Positions 12,641 to 24,896 of a stretch of DNA of 64,000 nucleotides are shown one piece after another. This stretch comes from Trissonchulus latispiculum (Eukaryota; Nematoda; Enoplea; Enoplida; Ironidae): assembly GCA_030248195.1 (NCBI GenBank), contig JASAND010020402.1:1-64000 (forward strand), in the 5' to 3' direction. A program made the translations under genes and the position numbers. Under the pieces are notes generated by a model that was not told where the DNA came from, did not search any database, and saw only the letters and a list, made by a program, of their open reading frames with translations. How positions within the stretch are numbered: the first letter of the stretch is position 1; the number at the start of each line of letters is the position of its first letter.

Positions 12641-13708
12641 CGTTCAGGTCCATATTGTAGTCAGTAATCATTGTTGTGGGCAACAGGAGAGAAAGGAAGC
12701 ATGGTGAGGACATATATATAGGCCATATATGGGGCAAAATATGCTAAATAAAAGTGGAGACAGAACAAAAAGTTTAAAAATACATAACATTAATAAACAA
12801 GAGAAACATAACACGAAGAGAATTAAAGCGTGGATGGACCACGCAAGGCCATGGCACCAGGGGAAGAGCAACGCTCAAGTTGCCACAAGATGCCACAAAT
12901 ACAGACAATAAATTGCAGGCAGATATAAAGAAGGGCAAGAAAGGATCCTCCTATGATCATCTGACCCTTGTCCCCGTAACAACAGTTCCTATCCTTGCAT
13001 ACTGAATTTTTAGGGTCGTAAAACACAAATCCGAAGGTGGTTTTGCGATTCAACCTTTTCCAAATATGTTTTACGGAAGGCGCTTCCCATTCTTCAGATT
13101 TTAGTGGGAGAATTTTTGGTGAAACAACTGAAAAGTAGTATTTTTAGAGTATGTACGTATTTCACATGCAAATTTCTCAATAACCCTTTATTTGGGGCGG
13201 GCACTATTCCGAATATTTTTATGTATATATATATACGGATCGGGGTATTATCGGATTTGAGAAAAATATCTGGATATCCGTTTATATTTGAGGCAAGTCA
13301 TGAAAAATTGCTATACCTCCATAAGGCGAATTTAGGGGCTCGGGAATCCTGAAATCCCATCCCTGAAATTTCGAGAGTGGGGATAACAGCGGGAGGGACA
13401 GTTTCAGTAGGGTGTCTGCTGTAAAAATTTATATATATCCTATAGTACAATGTATAAGCGAAGGTGTTACGCCTTGGTTAAGCTTTAGTCTGGTCCGAGT
13501 TAAGGTCTACGCTGATTAAAAGTACGTATATAATATATTTAGGTGAGACTTGTAATGAATGTTTTGCCTTTCTTGGTCTCAGAACAAGCTTTTATGTGAG
13601 AAGCCTAACAACCACCGACAAATTTTATATAGTTCCAGTGTAATTAGCTTGGTGTTTTCATGAAAGATCCCTCATGTTGGCTGTGAGTTCAGCCTTAGTA
13701 TTCACATC
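12641..13708. other. Unassigned stretch, with a fragment of the GGATATCC MITE at 13236-13300
   Basis: No gene is evident. At 13236-13300 the sequence matches the right half of the 23792-24174 element (CGGATTTGAGAAAAATATC followed by GGATATCCG). Confidence 0.45.
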
Positions 13709-13717
13709 ATGAAACAA

Positions 13718-13865
<148 letters not shown>

Positions 13866-14144
13866 TGTACACATTTCGTACGTATATAGATATATATATT
13901 TCTAGGTTTTTGTCAGCTTGTGTTGATTCGCTTAAGCTTATGGTGGTTGGTTAGGCTTACCAGAGTTTAGAGAGACCTTTTTATTTCAGTAGGTATATAT
14001 ATACGCATCCTAGTTTATATCTATGTATATATATACGTTTAGAAGGTAATTTCTTCTATATACAGTTCAAAGCTATAAAGTCTTAGTACACACAAGCGTT
14101 TCAAACTCTGATTCATTTCCCGGTGAGCTCTTGCTGCTTGCTAT

Positions 14145-15523
14145 TAGAGGCCTGCATTACGGGCCGGGTCGAGCGGGCCGACGGCCAAAGTTCACGGCCC
14201 GGGCCGCAGAAGTTCCCAGTCGGAACTCGGAGCCGTCCTGGGGTGGGTGAATTTTTTGTTAAAATTTTAACAAATAAAAATTAACTTTCATATTTTGTTA
14301 CTGAAGTCCGAACAGCGGCCAGAGCAAAACTAACGCCAAATTCGAACTCAGCGACCTCGTCGTCGAAAACCGTTATACCCGTTGTTTTTGAGGTTGCCTG
14401 GTACTTCTGCGAGCCCACCCTGGTAACCAGCCAGGCCTGAACCGTCCGGACCGTAAACGTGATTCCAGAAGTCAATATTAGCCTATAGTTATATACCTTA
14501 AGAACTAATGCCAGATTTGAATTCTGAGCACTAGAAAACCCCTTTGTAGCCACTGTTTGTAGCCACTTCGGACTGTCCAGTTGGTAGCTGAAGGGTTGGG
14601 TAGGGTCCGGCATGGGTCACGTGACCATGGGTCATACCCCACCAACATACGAAGTCCTAAGTTTCTCTGCCAAAATGCCTGGAAATAAATTATAATCACT
14701 CACAAACCCGAAAAAACAACGTTTTGTAGCCTTTAAAACGGCATCTTAGAGCCACCAGACCTCATACTGGACGCTGCCATCAGTGACCGCTAAAACCTCG
14801 ACGGGGTCAGTTGTCCTAACTGGAACACTAAGTTAGCGATTTTGACTGCTGAATACGTTATTTATATAGTACGCTCTATCCAAAACTGATGAGAAAACGT
14901 TGCTAGCTGCTCTCTGGGATACGATCCGCCACTGATTTTTTGTTGGCGGGTGACTATTTTTGTTAAACCTTTAACAAAAAATCACAAATTTTCGTCCACT
15001 GCAACTTACTGGTAGGTCGTAGAGCAATGCGACTGGGGTGGTTTAAAGCTTAGCCCAAGTCCTATCCATGGTTCCAGCGAACAAACCGATTTTGATCTTT
15101 TTTGATTTAGCTATCACCAACTTTTCTGCCACTTAGAATAATACAACAATTTTAATGGCTGACGAGCCTGACTAAAGGTCACAGGGTGGCTAGCTGACGA
15201 AGATCTTCATTTTACCCCTCCCCCAGTGCTAAAATTTGTAAAACTTTACCAGCCACGCTAAAATTTTGTTTTATCCACGTCGAGATAAAATGTTTTTGAC
15301 CACAGTGAGTTAAAATGTTTAAAATTTTTTCTATATATTTCTCGAAGTTGTACCTAGAGGCTATATTTAGGAAGTTTAAAGAAAATACATTCCCACTTGG
15401 AGAGAGATTCACTGGCCGAAATTTTCAGGCCCATCTCGGCTCGCTCCAAAAATTTTCTACCTCCGCCGGGCCCGGCCCACTCCAACTCAGGACGGCCCTC
15501 TCCATCGAGCCCGGCCCGTAAGT
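14145..15523. mobile_element. GGCCCGG-word element, degenerate hAT-like
   Basis: The left end TAGAGGCCTGCATTACGGGC is followed by GGGCCGGGTCGAGCGGGCC. The mirror word block GAGCCCGGCCCGTAA lies at 15507-15521, but no matching terminal sequence follows it. Between lies 1.3 kb of non-coding sequence; a 110-codon - strand frame at 14281-14613 has no recognisable domain. Confidence 0.5.
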
Positions 15524-15946
15524 CGAAAACTAAGTTGTCTATCAGACGTAGACGAAATTAGTTCAACACTGGCTTTTTTATCTATTTGTCATACTAGAGG
15601 ACAGTTATTTTATTTAATCTATGTAATGTCAATTTTTAATCATCTGCGACAAGCTTACGGCATGAAAAGTATCGCAGATTGATTCAGTTTCAATTCAATT
15701 CATTTCAGCAGTTGCAGATTTACCGAACAACTACACACAAGGAAAATATATACCTTAAGGATAGTAAACCCTTAAGAGAAAAAGTTCAACGTTTATAGAT
15801 TGGTAGCAACTCTTCTATATCTCTTTGTATTATCAGAGCGAAGCCCAATAATCTAAAATCATTTGTTTTCAATCAACATATATATACTTAGTTCATATAA
15901 AATTCAAGCGTAACGTGTTGAACATTAAAGGAAAATTGTTAGCTAT
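15524..15946. other. AT-rich stretch, nothing recognised
   Basis: No ORF, repeat or element boundary seen. Confidence 0.4.
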
Positions 15947-17394
15947 TAGAGATGAGCACTGACCTGGTTTTTTCTGTCCGGCCCGGCCCGCTCCAAAATC
16001 TTACCCGGCCCGGCCCGCTGGCAAAATATTTCGACCCGGCCCGGCCCGGACCCTCAAGCTGACAAGATTCGGCCCGGCCCGGACCCTCAAGCTGACAAGA
16101 TTCGGCCCGGCTCGGCCCGCCAAAAGAAAATTTTTAAAATTTTACTAACAATATTGTTTAATGCCTCAATGTATAGTCAAGCGGGAAAAAAACCCACTCG
16201 CCAATGCGGGAAAAAACCCATCCCCTGTGTGGGCTTACCGGTATGAGCTATCTAGGATTTTAATAGCCTATTTTGAAGAGCATCCAAAATAACCCTGGAG
16301 GGTGTATTATGGTAGCTCCCACTGCTTCCCTGTAAATTTTTTGGGACTTTGAAATTTTTGGAAATTTTGGTCCGACCAAGTGCCGAAATTTGGCAAACTT
16401 TGCCGGGCCACCCTGAACTACTGGAAAGACTTAGACCAAAGCGGATTGTATGTACTTGTAGGCAGGGCATCTGTTGCGCTTCATGATGATATATGTCACA
16501 CTGCTCTGACCCCTCCGGTGCGACCTGGGGGTGACCTGGAGTTGGCGGGAAAAAAACCCACGGCGGGAAAAAAACCCACTTTTCAAAATTAAATTTTTTC
16601 TAACCATTGACCGGAAAGGTCAAACCAATACATACATTTGTTTAATAGAGCCTATAGATTAAATTGGTATAGGTTTTACCTGGGTTCGTACTGTTATGGG
16701 TGGTCCAGGGGGTCTAAATCGGACACGGTGCCATTTCAAGCCAAAATTTCAATTTTGACCAAAAATGCTTATTTTTGCCTTAAAATGGGTCTAGTTTGGC
16801 TCTAAATACAAGAAAAACACGTTTTCTACACGATAGGATGCTTAAACTGCCGAAAATAAACAATTTTTAAAAATTTCCAAAATTTGCCTATGTTTATGTG
16901 TTAAAGATACAACATTTTCAAATGACCATACGACCTCAATTTTAGTACAAAAACAAATATATTTTGATGCAGTTGTACTAAAAACAACCCGCTCTTTCAT
17001 TTGGAATGGTTAGAAATGCTCCTGGCAACTTGCCAAAAATTTTTTTGGTGGGTTTTTCCCGCATATGGGTTTTTTCCCGCATTGGGTTTTTTCCCGCCAG
17101 TTTGGGACAATTTTTCTCGCTAACGGCACACCCTAGAGAGGTGTTCGATATGTCAAACCATTAAAAAGTTCTGGCCAAAAATCTGAAAAGTGGGTTTTTT
17201 CCCGCTTGACTATATGACGGAAACGCTTTATTATACTAAGAAATGTTAGATTTTACTGTAAAAGAACCAGAATGAGTATATAAATGTTTAGCTAATTTTA
17301 ATGATTTCGCAACATTTTTGAAATTGATCCGGCCTGTTTCGGCCAGCCAACCAATCGATGTCGGCCCGGCGACGGGCCGCACTGCCCATATCTA
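15947..17394. mobile_element. hAT-like MITE with GGCCCGGCCC words and exact 8-bp target duplication
   Basis: Left end TAGAGATGAGCACTG, right end CACTGCCCATATCTA, flanked on both sides by TTAGCTAT. GGCCCGGCCC words fill 15978-16120 and reappear diverged at 17328-17378. A complete family A transposon (16172-17214) is nested inside, so the MITE itself is only about 400 bp and is older than the insertion. Confidence 0.85.
16172..17214. mobile_element. Family A TIR transposon, complete copy
   Basis: TIRs of about 25 bp begin TATAGTCAAGCGGG and end CCCGCTTGACTATA, compatible with a TA target as in Tc1/mariner-like elements. Eight copies of the 15-mer GCGGGAAAAAACCCA occur: four forward (near 16181, 16198, 16547, 16563) and four reversed (near 17049, 17067, 17086, 17191). 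There is no transposase ORF. Confidence 0.85.
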
Positions 17395-17780
17395 TTAGCT
17401 ATAATAATTTCGTTAATCGAAGTAAAAGTTGGATGTATTTTTATCATATATGTATATACATATATACGTACTTTCCAACGGTTTCTGAAAATGTCCTTGC
17501 AGCCTTTTCTACCAGTCAGTGCCATACATTTTGGTTTCTGGAAAAGTTAAAAATAATTATTTATTTAGATTTAATTTATATTTTTCAAATATTTTTGTGT
17601 TTGGACATTCAGTAAACATGTATATAATAGAAGACACTGAATATAGAAAAATGTTTAGCCAGCTTCCAAATTTTTCTCCTCGGCGGGCTGACGCGCCTGA
17701 GTGAAGGTTTCTACTAAGTACCGTATATATATTTTATATATATATAATTTCTGAAATCGACTAGTAAGTATATATAGTAT
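17395..17780. other. AT-rich stretch with short TA runs, nothing recognised
   Basis: No coding exon or element end could be identified here. Confidence 0.4.
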
Positions 17781-17845
17781 TTAGACGGACACCCATCCTG
17801 AAGCTGCCTGCTTCCACACTCGTATATATCATTATGCTCGGGTCT

Positions 17846-18426
17846 TCTCCAGATTACCCACCCACCACTCAAAGTTCTTAAAACTCGACCAAATGAGCTG
17901 AAATTTGGTGTAGGTATGTTTTCGACCACGCTGAGTTCAAATATCGCAAAATTTTTCGATTTCGCGAAATTCGATTTTTTCGATTTCTAAGGGGGGGACC
18001 AAGGGTAACCGAAAAATTTTTTGTCTTCGATTTTGCTGAAAAGTTATATATAGGGGTTTTTTGGGTCGCAGAACACGAATCTGAAGTCCGTTTTTCGATT
18101 CAGCTTTTCGTTAGCTCAGCATAAGCTTACAACTTAAGCTTACAACTTTAGCTTATATCAAGCTAACGAAAAGCTGAATCGAAAAACGGACTTCAGATTC
18201 GTGTTCTGCGGCCCAGAAAACCCCTATATACAACTTTTCAGCAAAATCAAAGACAAAAAATTTTTCGGTTACCCTTAGAAATCGAAAAAAATCGAATTTC
18301 GCGAAATCGAAAAATTTTGCGATATTTGAACTCAGCGTGGTCGAAAACATACCCACACCAAATTTCAGCTCATTTGGTCGAGTTTTAAGAACTTGGAGTG
18401 GTGGGGGGGGTAATCTGGAAAGACCC
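17846..18426. mobile_element. Foldback palindrome, arms about 275 bp
   Basis: Arms 17846-18125 and 18155-18426 are nearly exact reverse complements around a short AAGCTT-rich loop. A diverged single arm is found again at about 19672-19870, which shows it is a dispersed family. Confidence 0.8.
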
Positions 18427-18429
18427 TTA

Positions 18430-19178
18430 TGCTCTTGGTGGCACCAGATTAAAACGCCTGATCGTTGTATTGCTGCTTAAGTGCTGAAATTATACATATA
18501 CGTAGACAGAGGCTAACCAGAAATTTGCATATGGTAATAAAATGAACTTTGGACAGGGTAGGGTATATGTTTAACTCACCAAACTTTATCCCTAGGCCTT
18601 AATAAAGGACAATGCTTACGCAATCCAGTAGCAGAATCACAATGTAGCCTGAATGTTAGAGAGATCCTTTTCATCGTCATCCTTAATGCTCGCTTTGCTA
18701 TCTTTCAATTTCTGTGCTAGTCATCACCTGTACCGTTGCATTATACAGGTATTGGAGTAGCTTTGACTATTGCGTACAGCCATCTCTTAGTGCATAACCG
18801 ATATATAACCCATATGCATAGAACTATATTTAGTCCTTTGTGTAAGAGAATTTTATTAAATTGAACAGCCATATAATTATCGCTCGAAGCGGCGCAAGAA
18901 GTCAATGCTGTTGTGTGCTCCCCTTTTGAAAATCACAGGATAGAAAAGAGATAGAGAGAGAGAGCACATACATACAGGCTACTTGTTATTTTTCTTCAGC
19001 ACTATAGAAAGAGACAGATAGACAGGGCGACGCAGAAAGGCAGGCTGAGATTCTTGATGTTAAATTCTGTCGGCCGTCTTTACACTGTACTACTTATGTG
19101 TAGCTTATATTGATTCTGTGTATGTGCTGCTAACCACCTGTCTCCTATATATACCCTCTCCACTTTATATACCACGTC
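18430..19178 (+). promoter_or_regulatory. Presumed promoter and 5' UTR region of exon 1a
   Basis: This 750-bp stretch lacks repeats except GAGAGAGAG at 18954-18963 and leads directly to the exon 1a ATG. A TATATA run at 19146-19152 and ACGTCA at 19174 are seen. The promoter assignment rests only on position. Confidence 0.35.
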
Positions 19179-19248
19179 ATGGAATCAAGCTTTTTGGAGA
19201 AGGTTAAAAACTTTAAACTGGGCAATTCAACCAGTTCAGATTCGGCTC
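19179..19248 (+). CDS. PRKACA/B-like: PKA-C alternative first coding exon 1a
   Basis: The exon opens with ATG and encodes 23 residues (MESSFLEKVKNFKLGNS, then TSSDSA) plus one base before the donor GTAAGT. It ends in phase 1, exactly what exon 2 needs, giving Leu at the junction and then KEFLERAKEEF. The residue stretch GNSTSSDSALKEFL resembles the usual lead-in to the PKA A-helix. There is no Gly at position 2, so this form should not be N-myristoylated, unlike mammalian C-alpha1. The segment FLEKVKNFKL could be a short amphipathic helix. The 500 bp upstream are free of obvious transposons and probably hold promoter and 5' UTR; ACGTCA, a CRE half-site, abuts the ATG at 19174-19179. It lies 13 kb upstream of exon 2, so transcript support would be decisive. 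Confidence 0.72.
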
Positions 19249-19396
19249 GTAAGTATATACTTGCTTATTTTTACATTTAGTTCAAAGTAATTAACATACA
19301 CAGTAGGAGAAAGAGATATATAAATGCCAGGTTACCATTACAGTGCTAAGATTTTTAAAACCAATCGAGCTAATATTTGGTATGGTGTATATACAC

Positions 19397-19671
19397 AGGC
19401 CCGCACCCAGGATTTTGAAAGGGGGTGGGTTCAAGGTAACATTGAACGGGGGGTCAGGGGGGGCGCGGAGCCCCCCAGATGTTGAAGCATTTTTGCCCAA
19501 AAATCGTACATTGGATGTTTATTTCTTGCAAAATGTAAATTATCGCGCCGGAGGCGCGAAAATTTTTTAAAAATATATAGCCGTTTTTGCTATAAAAATA
19601 GCAAAAGTTTTCTATTTGTCATCCCAAAGGGGGGGGTCTAGACCCCTTGAACCCCCCCTGGGTGCGGGCCT
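19397..19671. mobile_element. hAT-like MITE, TIR CAGGCCCGCACCCAGG
   Basis: Sixteen-base perfect TIRs enclose 275 bp; flanks TATATACA / TGTATACA are a 7-of-8 target duplication. It contains the G-run hairpin GGGGGGCGCGGAGCCCCCC and the hairpin TCGCGCC-GGA-GGCGCGA. It sits 148 bp inside intron 1a. Confidence 0.85.
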
Positions 19672-19927
19672 GTGTATACACATGTTTTGCGACCATGCTG
19701 AGTTCGAATATCGCAAAATTGTTCCAGTTCGCGAATTTCAATTTTTTCGATTCGCAGTAGGGACCAGGGCAAATTTTTTGTCACCGATTGCCTGAAAAGC
19801 TGCTTGAAGGAGTTTTCGAGGTCGCAGAATTTGCGAAAATTCACCCATACCAAATTTTTTCCAGGGTTGGCCAAATGTTAGAAATTTTAGCTCGTCTGTA
19901 TATATACGCCTTTGTGTATGTATATAC

Positions 19928-20290
19928 GCCTGGGGTTATTTTAGGCGAAAAAGTGGGGAGGTGTGGGGGGAGCCCCCCAGGTCGAAAAGTGGGGGGACTA
20001 AAATAATCTAAAAATGCCAAAAATACAGTAAAAAATAGCCTGTTTTCTACATGTAATATATATACTGCTATAACTATGCTAAAACATGCTCAAAAATTGG
20101 GTTTGAGTACCAAAATAGGCGATTTTTTACCAAAAAATTCCGGCGAAGCCGCAACAATTTTGAAAATTTTGACCAAAAATCCTTAAAATTTGGCATTTTC
20201 AGGGCACCTTATAGTGAGTGGGGGAAGTCCAAAAAATTGGGGGGGGGGAAGACGTCGAGTGGGGGCAACCCGAAAAGTAAAAACCCCCCA
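19928..20290. mobile_element. G-rich dispersed element with GGCGAAGCC hairpin
   Basis: Most of this stretch reappears as reverse complement at about 31930-32250 (shared features: GAGTACCAAAAT, CCAAAAATCCTTAAAATTTG and the hairpin at 20139). Ends are not clear. Confidence 0.55.
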
Positions 20291-20310
20291 GTAAAGTAAA
20301 CCCAGTATAT

Positions 20311-20475
20311 ATGTTACGTACCGTATGAGATTTTGTACCGTATAATACGGTACGGAAATTTTCGTACCGTATTAAACGGTACGTACCGTATAATACGGTA
20401 CAACTTTTTCTGTACCGTATTAAATGGTTCGTCCCGTATTATATTGTACGGTTAGTTTTTGTACCGTATTGGCAA
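20311..20475. repeat. TACGGTACCGTA word array
   Basis: GTACCGTATAATACGGTAC and its variants repeat six or more times in both orientations. Element ends are not evident. Confidence 0.7.
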
Positions 20476-20484
20476 AGAACTGTG

Positions 20485-21157
20485 GGGCGTTTCACAAAGG
20501 GCTCATAGCGCTAAGAGCTCCTAAATTTACTACTTAGGAGTAAAGTTAGGAGAATGGTGTTTCACGAAGAGCTCCTAAACTAAGAGACCTCCTAAATCGG
20601 CTCTTAAAATTAGGAGCCCAAAATCGGGCTCATACCTCACTCTCATGTGCTAATTATTCAAATATTTAGCTAAGATAACGGTGCAGTGTATTGTATTCCG
20701 CCGAGAAAAGTTCTATAAAAGCTTATGAGCCGTTTTATGATCTTCAACTGCTGAATATGTAGTATAAATAAATAATAGTAAATATTTGTAGTTTCGTCAT
20801 CACTTTTGTCAAAAAATTAGAAACAAGATAATTTATCCCTGCCTTTAAATTTGAGAATGTTCGATTTAATTGTTTTATTTTGTATCATAATTGGTATTTG
20901 GATTTAGTATAAAGTCATTTTAACTTGTATAGTCTCATAAGTTTTCCAGCACACCTCATAAGTTCCCAGCGTGAAAGCGCTTAAAAAGTTAAGAGATAGG
21001 CACTAAGAGGGGGTTATGAGCGAATGTCTAGGAGCAGTTTAAGAGGAGCTTTGTGAAACAGTTTAGGAGCCGCTCATAAGTTGCTCGTAAACTGCTCATA
21101 AGAGATAAGATAGGAGGGACTTAGGAGCTAGATTTAGGAGCCCTTTGTGAAACGCCC
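20485..21157. mobile_element. MITE, TIR GGGCGTTTCACAAAGGGCTC
   Basis: Twenty-base TIRs (right end GAGCCCTTTGTGAAACGCCC with one mismatch allowance) enclose 673 bp. Words GAGCTCCTAAA and TTTAGGAGC repeat towards both ends. No target duplication or ORF is clear. Confidence 0.85.
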
Positions 21158-21195
21158 TACAGAATACTGCTGTTAATATTAAATAAAACAAATAA

Positions 21196-23112
21196 TACGA
21201 ATTTTGCAGTTTTGCATAATCACAGAATTATAAATTATTCGATTGCCACAATCTGCATGACTAAAAAATACAGCAACTTTACTCTTGCAATTCTTATTTC
21301 AATACCACTCTGAACTTCTAATTCTGTTAATTCTATTAAATATTCTGAACATAAAAAGGGAAATGCTTTTGCTTAAGGGAACGTAACTTTTGAAAGTCAA
21401 CGTTTTTACACAAAAAATGAAAATACATATAAATAAACAAATAAATATTAAGGTTTTAAAAAAATTTAATTTTATAAGTGCTTTATAAGTCTGGGGGCTG
21501 TGTCCTCAGAAGCAATAGATTTTTTTAAAAATAGCAAATATCTCATTATCATAACCTTCAAAAGTTTTATTTATATTGAAGTAAATTTGTTTTAATTTTT
21601 TAAATGTAAATTAAAGTATATATATATAAATGTAAAGTAAATTTAATTTAATTTAGTTAATGTAACCTGTATATGTGGGCAACTAGCATTGTTTCGCTAA
21701 ATAAAAATATACAAAAACAAATTTACTTCAATATAAGTAAAACGTTTGAAGGTTATGTTAGTGAAATGTTTGCTATTTTTAAAATCTATTGCTTCTGAGG
21801 ACACAGCCCCAGAGACTTATAAAGCACTTATAAAATTTTTTTAAAACCTTCATATTTATAGTCAATCGGGAAAAAAAAGCCACGTCAAAATTTCGGGAAA
21901 AAAGCCACGATCACTGTGGCCTAACGGGTGAAGCTATTGCAGTAATATTTGGCATGTAGAATGACGACCTCAATATAAGCCCACATGCCGATTTTTAGCT
22001 TTCTAGCTCTCCTCTATAGTCAACGGCAGGGTCGACATTTTTTGGAAAACTTTATTCCTGAAAAGGCGGGAAAACGGTAATGTTTCAAAAATTCATAACT
22101 TTCGTGTCAATAGTGCTATCTGAATAATTTCTATTGCAATCAAGTGGGAACATGTCTGGCTTTGTTCGCATACAAATGTAAACAATTCAGGACGTCACGT
22201 GGTCTCTGCGCAGGTGTGGCTTTTTTTCCCCGATGATTTTGACCCATCGGAAAAAAAGCCAGCCGCTTGCGAGACCCATAGTGAGCAGTTTTCTGGATTT
22301 CTGGCATTATAACTATTTTGAAAATAATCAGCAATTCAAGTTTTACAAAGGCATACCGTTTTTAGGTGGACAGTCCCTGAAATGAGCAACTTTTGGACTA
22401 ATATGTCATGTCAGTCGTTTTGATCGCTACACTCCACATTTCATCCGGAAACTGGCACATTTGGCCAAAAAGAGCATTACGAATTCATTGGAAAACACTA
22501 TTTTGTGGTTAGCCTTCGTTTTAGCAAGTTTTTGAAAAATTTGTATGTTTACCTTATATTTGATGAAACCTAGCCAGTTTATGCTGCAAATTAAAAAGTT
22601 GTACTTACGTAATGCTTTACGAAGCCAATTTGCCTCGGTAAACAACAAATCTAGGGTAAATAAGTGACGCTGAACACGATGGAACACTCAGAATTGGTCT
22701 ACGGCTTCAGGATATGCTTCGACCAAAGTGGCTTTTTTTTCCCGATGAGTGGCTTTTTTCCCCGATTTTGGCTTTTTTCCCCAGGAAATAAATCACAAAG
22801 TACTCTCTATTGCTACAGTCTAGAGGAGTCATTAATACATGAAAATAATCCGTAGGGGTTGCCATTCTTCAAACTACAAGAATTTTCCCAAAATTCCAAA
22901 CAGTGAGTTTTCCACGTCCAAAAGTTTGAAAAAATGGCGTTTTTTCCCCGATTGACTATATTTGTTTATTTATTTGTATTTTCAAATTTTTAATAGAATT
23001 AGAAGTTCAGAGTGGTATAGAAATAAGAATTGAAAGAGCAAAGTTTCTATAGTTTTAGTCGTGCAGATTGCGGCAATTGAATAATTTATAATTCTGTGAT
23101 TATGCAAAACTT
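21196..23112. mobile_element. Nested inverted-repeat composite
   Basis: Outer arms 21196-21345 and 22985-23112 are reverse complements. Inside lies a palindrome with arms 21451-21590 and 21714-21853, and beside it the complete family B transposon 21857-22960. No coding content. Confidence 0.75.
21857..22960. mobile_element. Family B TIR transposon
   Basis: Ends TATAGTCAATCGGGG and CCCCGATTGACTATA match family A except that the inner motif is changed. CGGGGAAAAAAGCCA-type motifs occur near 21867, 21894 and 22249 forward, and near 22219, 22728, 22741, 22758 and 22934 reversed. No ORF of transposase size. Confidence 0.85.
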
Positions 23113-23159
23113 AGCTTGGGGGGACTCTTGGAGGTATACAGAGGTCTGAGGGACAATTT

Positions 23160-23340
23160 ACCGGGGGGGGGGTATTAAATTATGTTCTAACATGCAATTG
23201 TAAAAGCTGATTTTTACCACAGAAGTATATATATATATAGACAGTTTTAGTGAACAAAAGGTAAAGATTATCTGAAGATTTCCGGCGAAGCCGGAAAATG
23301 TTAAAAAATTTGGCCGTCTGAGTTAATTTATCATGGTAAA
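23160..23340. other. G-run and CCGGCGAAGCCGG hairpin fragment
   Basis: It has the internal marks of the G-rich elements (G9 run at 23164, hairpin at 23282-23294) but no ends. Confidence 0.4.
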
Positions 23341-23362
23341 ATTTATATATATATATATATAT

Positions 23363-23654
23363 TAGGGATCGACCGGAATTCCGGTTCCGGTACTTTTTGG
23401 TTCCGGTTCCGGTTCCGGTTTTTGAAAACGTACCGGAACCGGAACCAATTTTAGCGTATTATCAAAAGTGACGTATTATTATCAATAGCTACAAAAAAAC
23501 GAAAAATCGTGAAAAAATTGTCCAAAACGTCAGAAAAAACTTTCGACTTTTGTAGTGTTAAAGAGCTGGTTCCGGTTCCGGTTCCGGTTCCGGTTCCGGT
23601 TTTTTAAAGCCAGTTCCGGTTCCGGTTCCGGTTTTTTGGAGTTCCGGTCGATCC

Positions 23655-23657
<3 letters not shown>
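23363..23657. mobile_element. hAT-like MITE with (GGTTCC)n words
   Basis: Ends TAGGGATCGACCGGAA and TTCCGGTCGATCCCTA enclose 295 bp. GGTTCCGGTTCC words fill both ends. It lies inside a TA microsatellite, so the target duplication is masked. Confidence 0.85.

Positions 23658-23736
<79 letters not shown>
23658..23736. repeat. (TA)n microsatellite
   Basis: About 78 bp of pure TA repeats next to the preceding MITE. Confidence 0.95.
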
Positions 23737-23737
<1 letters not shown>

Positions 23738-23791
23738 GTAACGTACAACACTGGGCACTGGGTATGCATGGTATTATGTACGTATATATAT

Positions 23792-24174
23792 TAGTGATGG
23801 GCACCGGATATTTTTTCATATCCGGATATCCGCCTATTTCACGTTAACGGATATCCGGTTATCCGCCTATTCGAAACTTAGTTCAGGAAATTTTTCGATT
23901 TTGCAGTTAATCTTTCAATTTTTCTCTCAATTTTTCGGTATGCTGTGAATTTCTATCATGCAATCAAGCCACAACCTTGGTTTCAAAAATATTTTCAGGG
24001 AAATTTTGAAAAATATTTTAAAAATTTTGAAATTTTTGACAAAAATTTGCTAATTTTTCGTTATTTTGTTTGAAATGTACACGGATATCCGGATATCCGG
24101 ATATTTTTCTCAAATCGGATATTTTCCGGATATAGAAATTATCCGGATATCCGGATATCCAGTGCCCATCACTA
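23792..24174. mobile_element. hAT-like MITE with GGATATCC words
   Basis: Ends TAGTGATGGGCACCGGATA and ATCCAGTGCCCATCACTA enclose 383 bp. GGATATCC words repeat at both ends. Flanks ATATATAT / ATATGTAT match at seven of eight positions. Confidence 0.88.
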
Positions 24175-24189
24175 ATATGTATATGCATA

Positions 24190-24495
24190 CAGTGGCGCAC
24201 ATAGAAAATTGTTTCGCGGGGGGCGGACCTGAGAAGTTGAAAATTTTTGAAAATTGTGTTTGAAAAGGAAAACTAAGCGTAAATTAAGCAAAAATTCATT
24301 AAATTTCACGCCGAAGGCGCGGAAATTTTTGAAAATCTTAAAAAAGTTGCTATTGAAAGGTAAAACGCCGAAATAAGGGTAAATTAAGCAAAAATAAAGT
24401 TGATTTCGCGCCAAGGCGCGAAATTTAAAATTTTTCCTTTACATCTGGTTTCGGGGGGGCCGCCGCCCCCCACCCCCCCCTTAAGTGCGCCCCTG
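24190..24495. mobile_element. hAT-like MITE, exact target duplication TATGCATA
   Basis: Ends CAGTGGCGCAC and GTGCGCCCCTG enclose 306 bp, flanked on both sides by TATGCATA. Inside are two hairpins (24307, 24405) of the CGCGCC-GGCGCG type and a GGGGGGGCCGCCGCCCCCC block. Confidence 0.9.
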
Positions 24496-24863
24496 TATGC
24501 ATATGAAATTGCATATGTTTATTTGTTGTATGTATATATATAATTTGTTTATATATATATTATATATATTGGTATGGAATAGTGTGTAGGTAGCTTTCTG
24601 TTTCCATGTATCTCTAGTGGTGTCTTGAAGCGGAAACCTTGGAACAATTCATCTGCTAGAACAAGGAGTGAGGGACGTCACTAGTCACTGCGTACTCCTT
24701 TTGACGATTAAGATCACATCAGTTAGTCTCCATTCATGGAAGACAGCCTGTTCATCCTTTTGGAATTGATTTTTTCTCCTGAACGCTTGCCTCCAAGTCC
24801 TGGCTTTTCTCAGCTTCTTCCTATTCTTCTTTTTCTTTTTTCTTCCTATGTAACAACTTCTGT

Positions 24864-24896
<33 letters not shown>

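Noticed and set aside
14281..14613. 110-codon - strand frame as a gene
   Set aside because: It lies inside a GGCCCGG-word element, shows no domain and no splice or promoter context.
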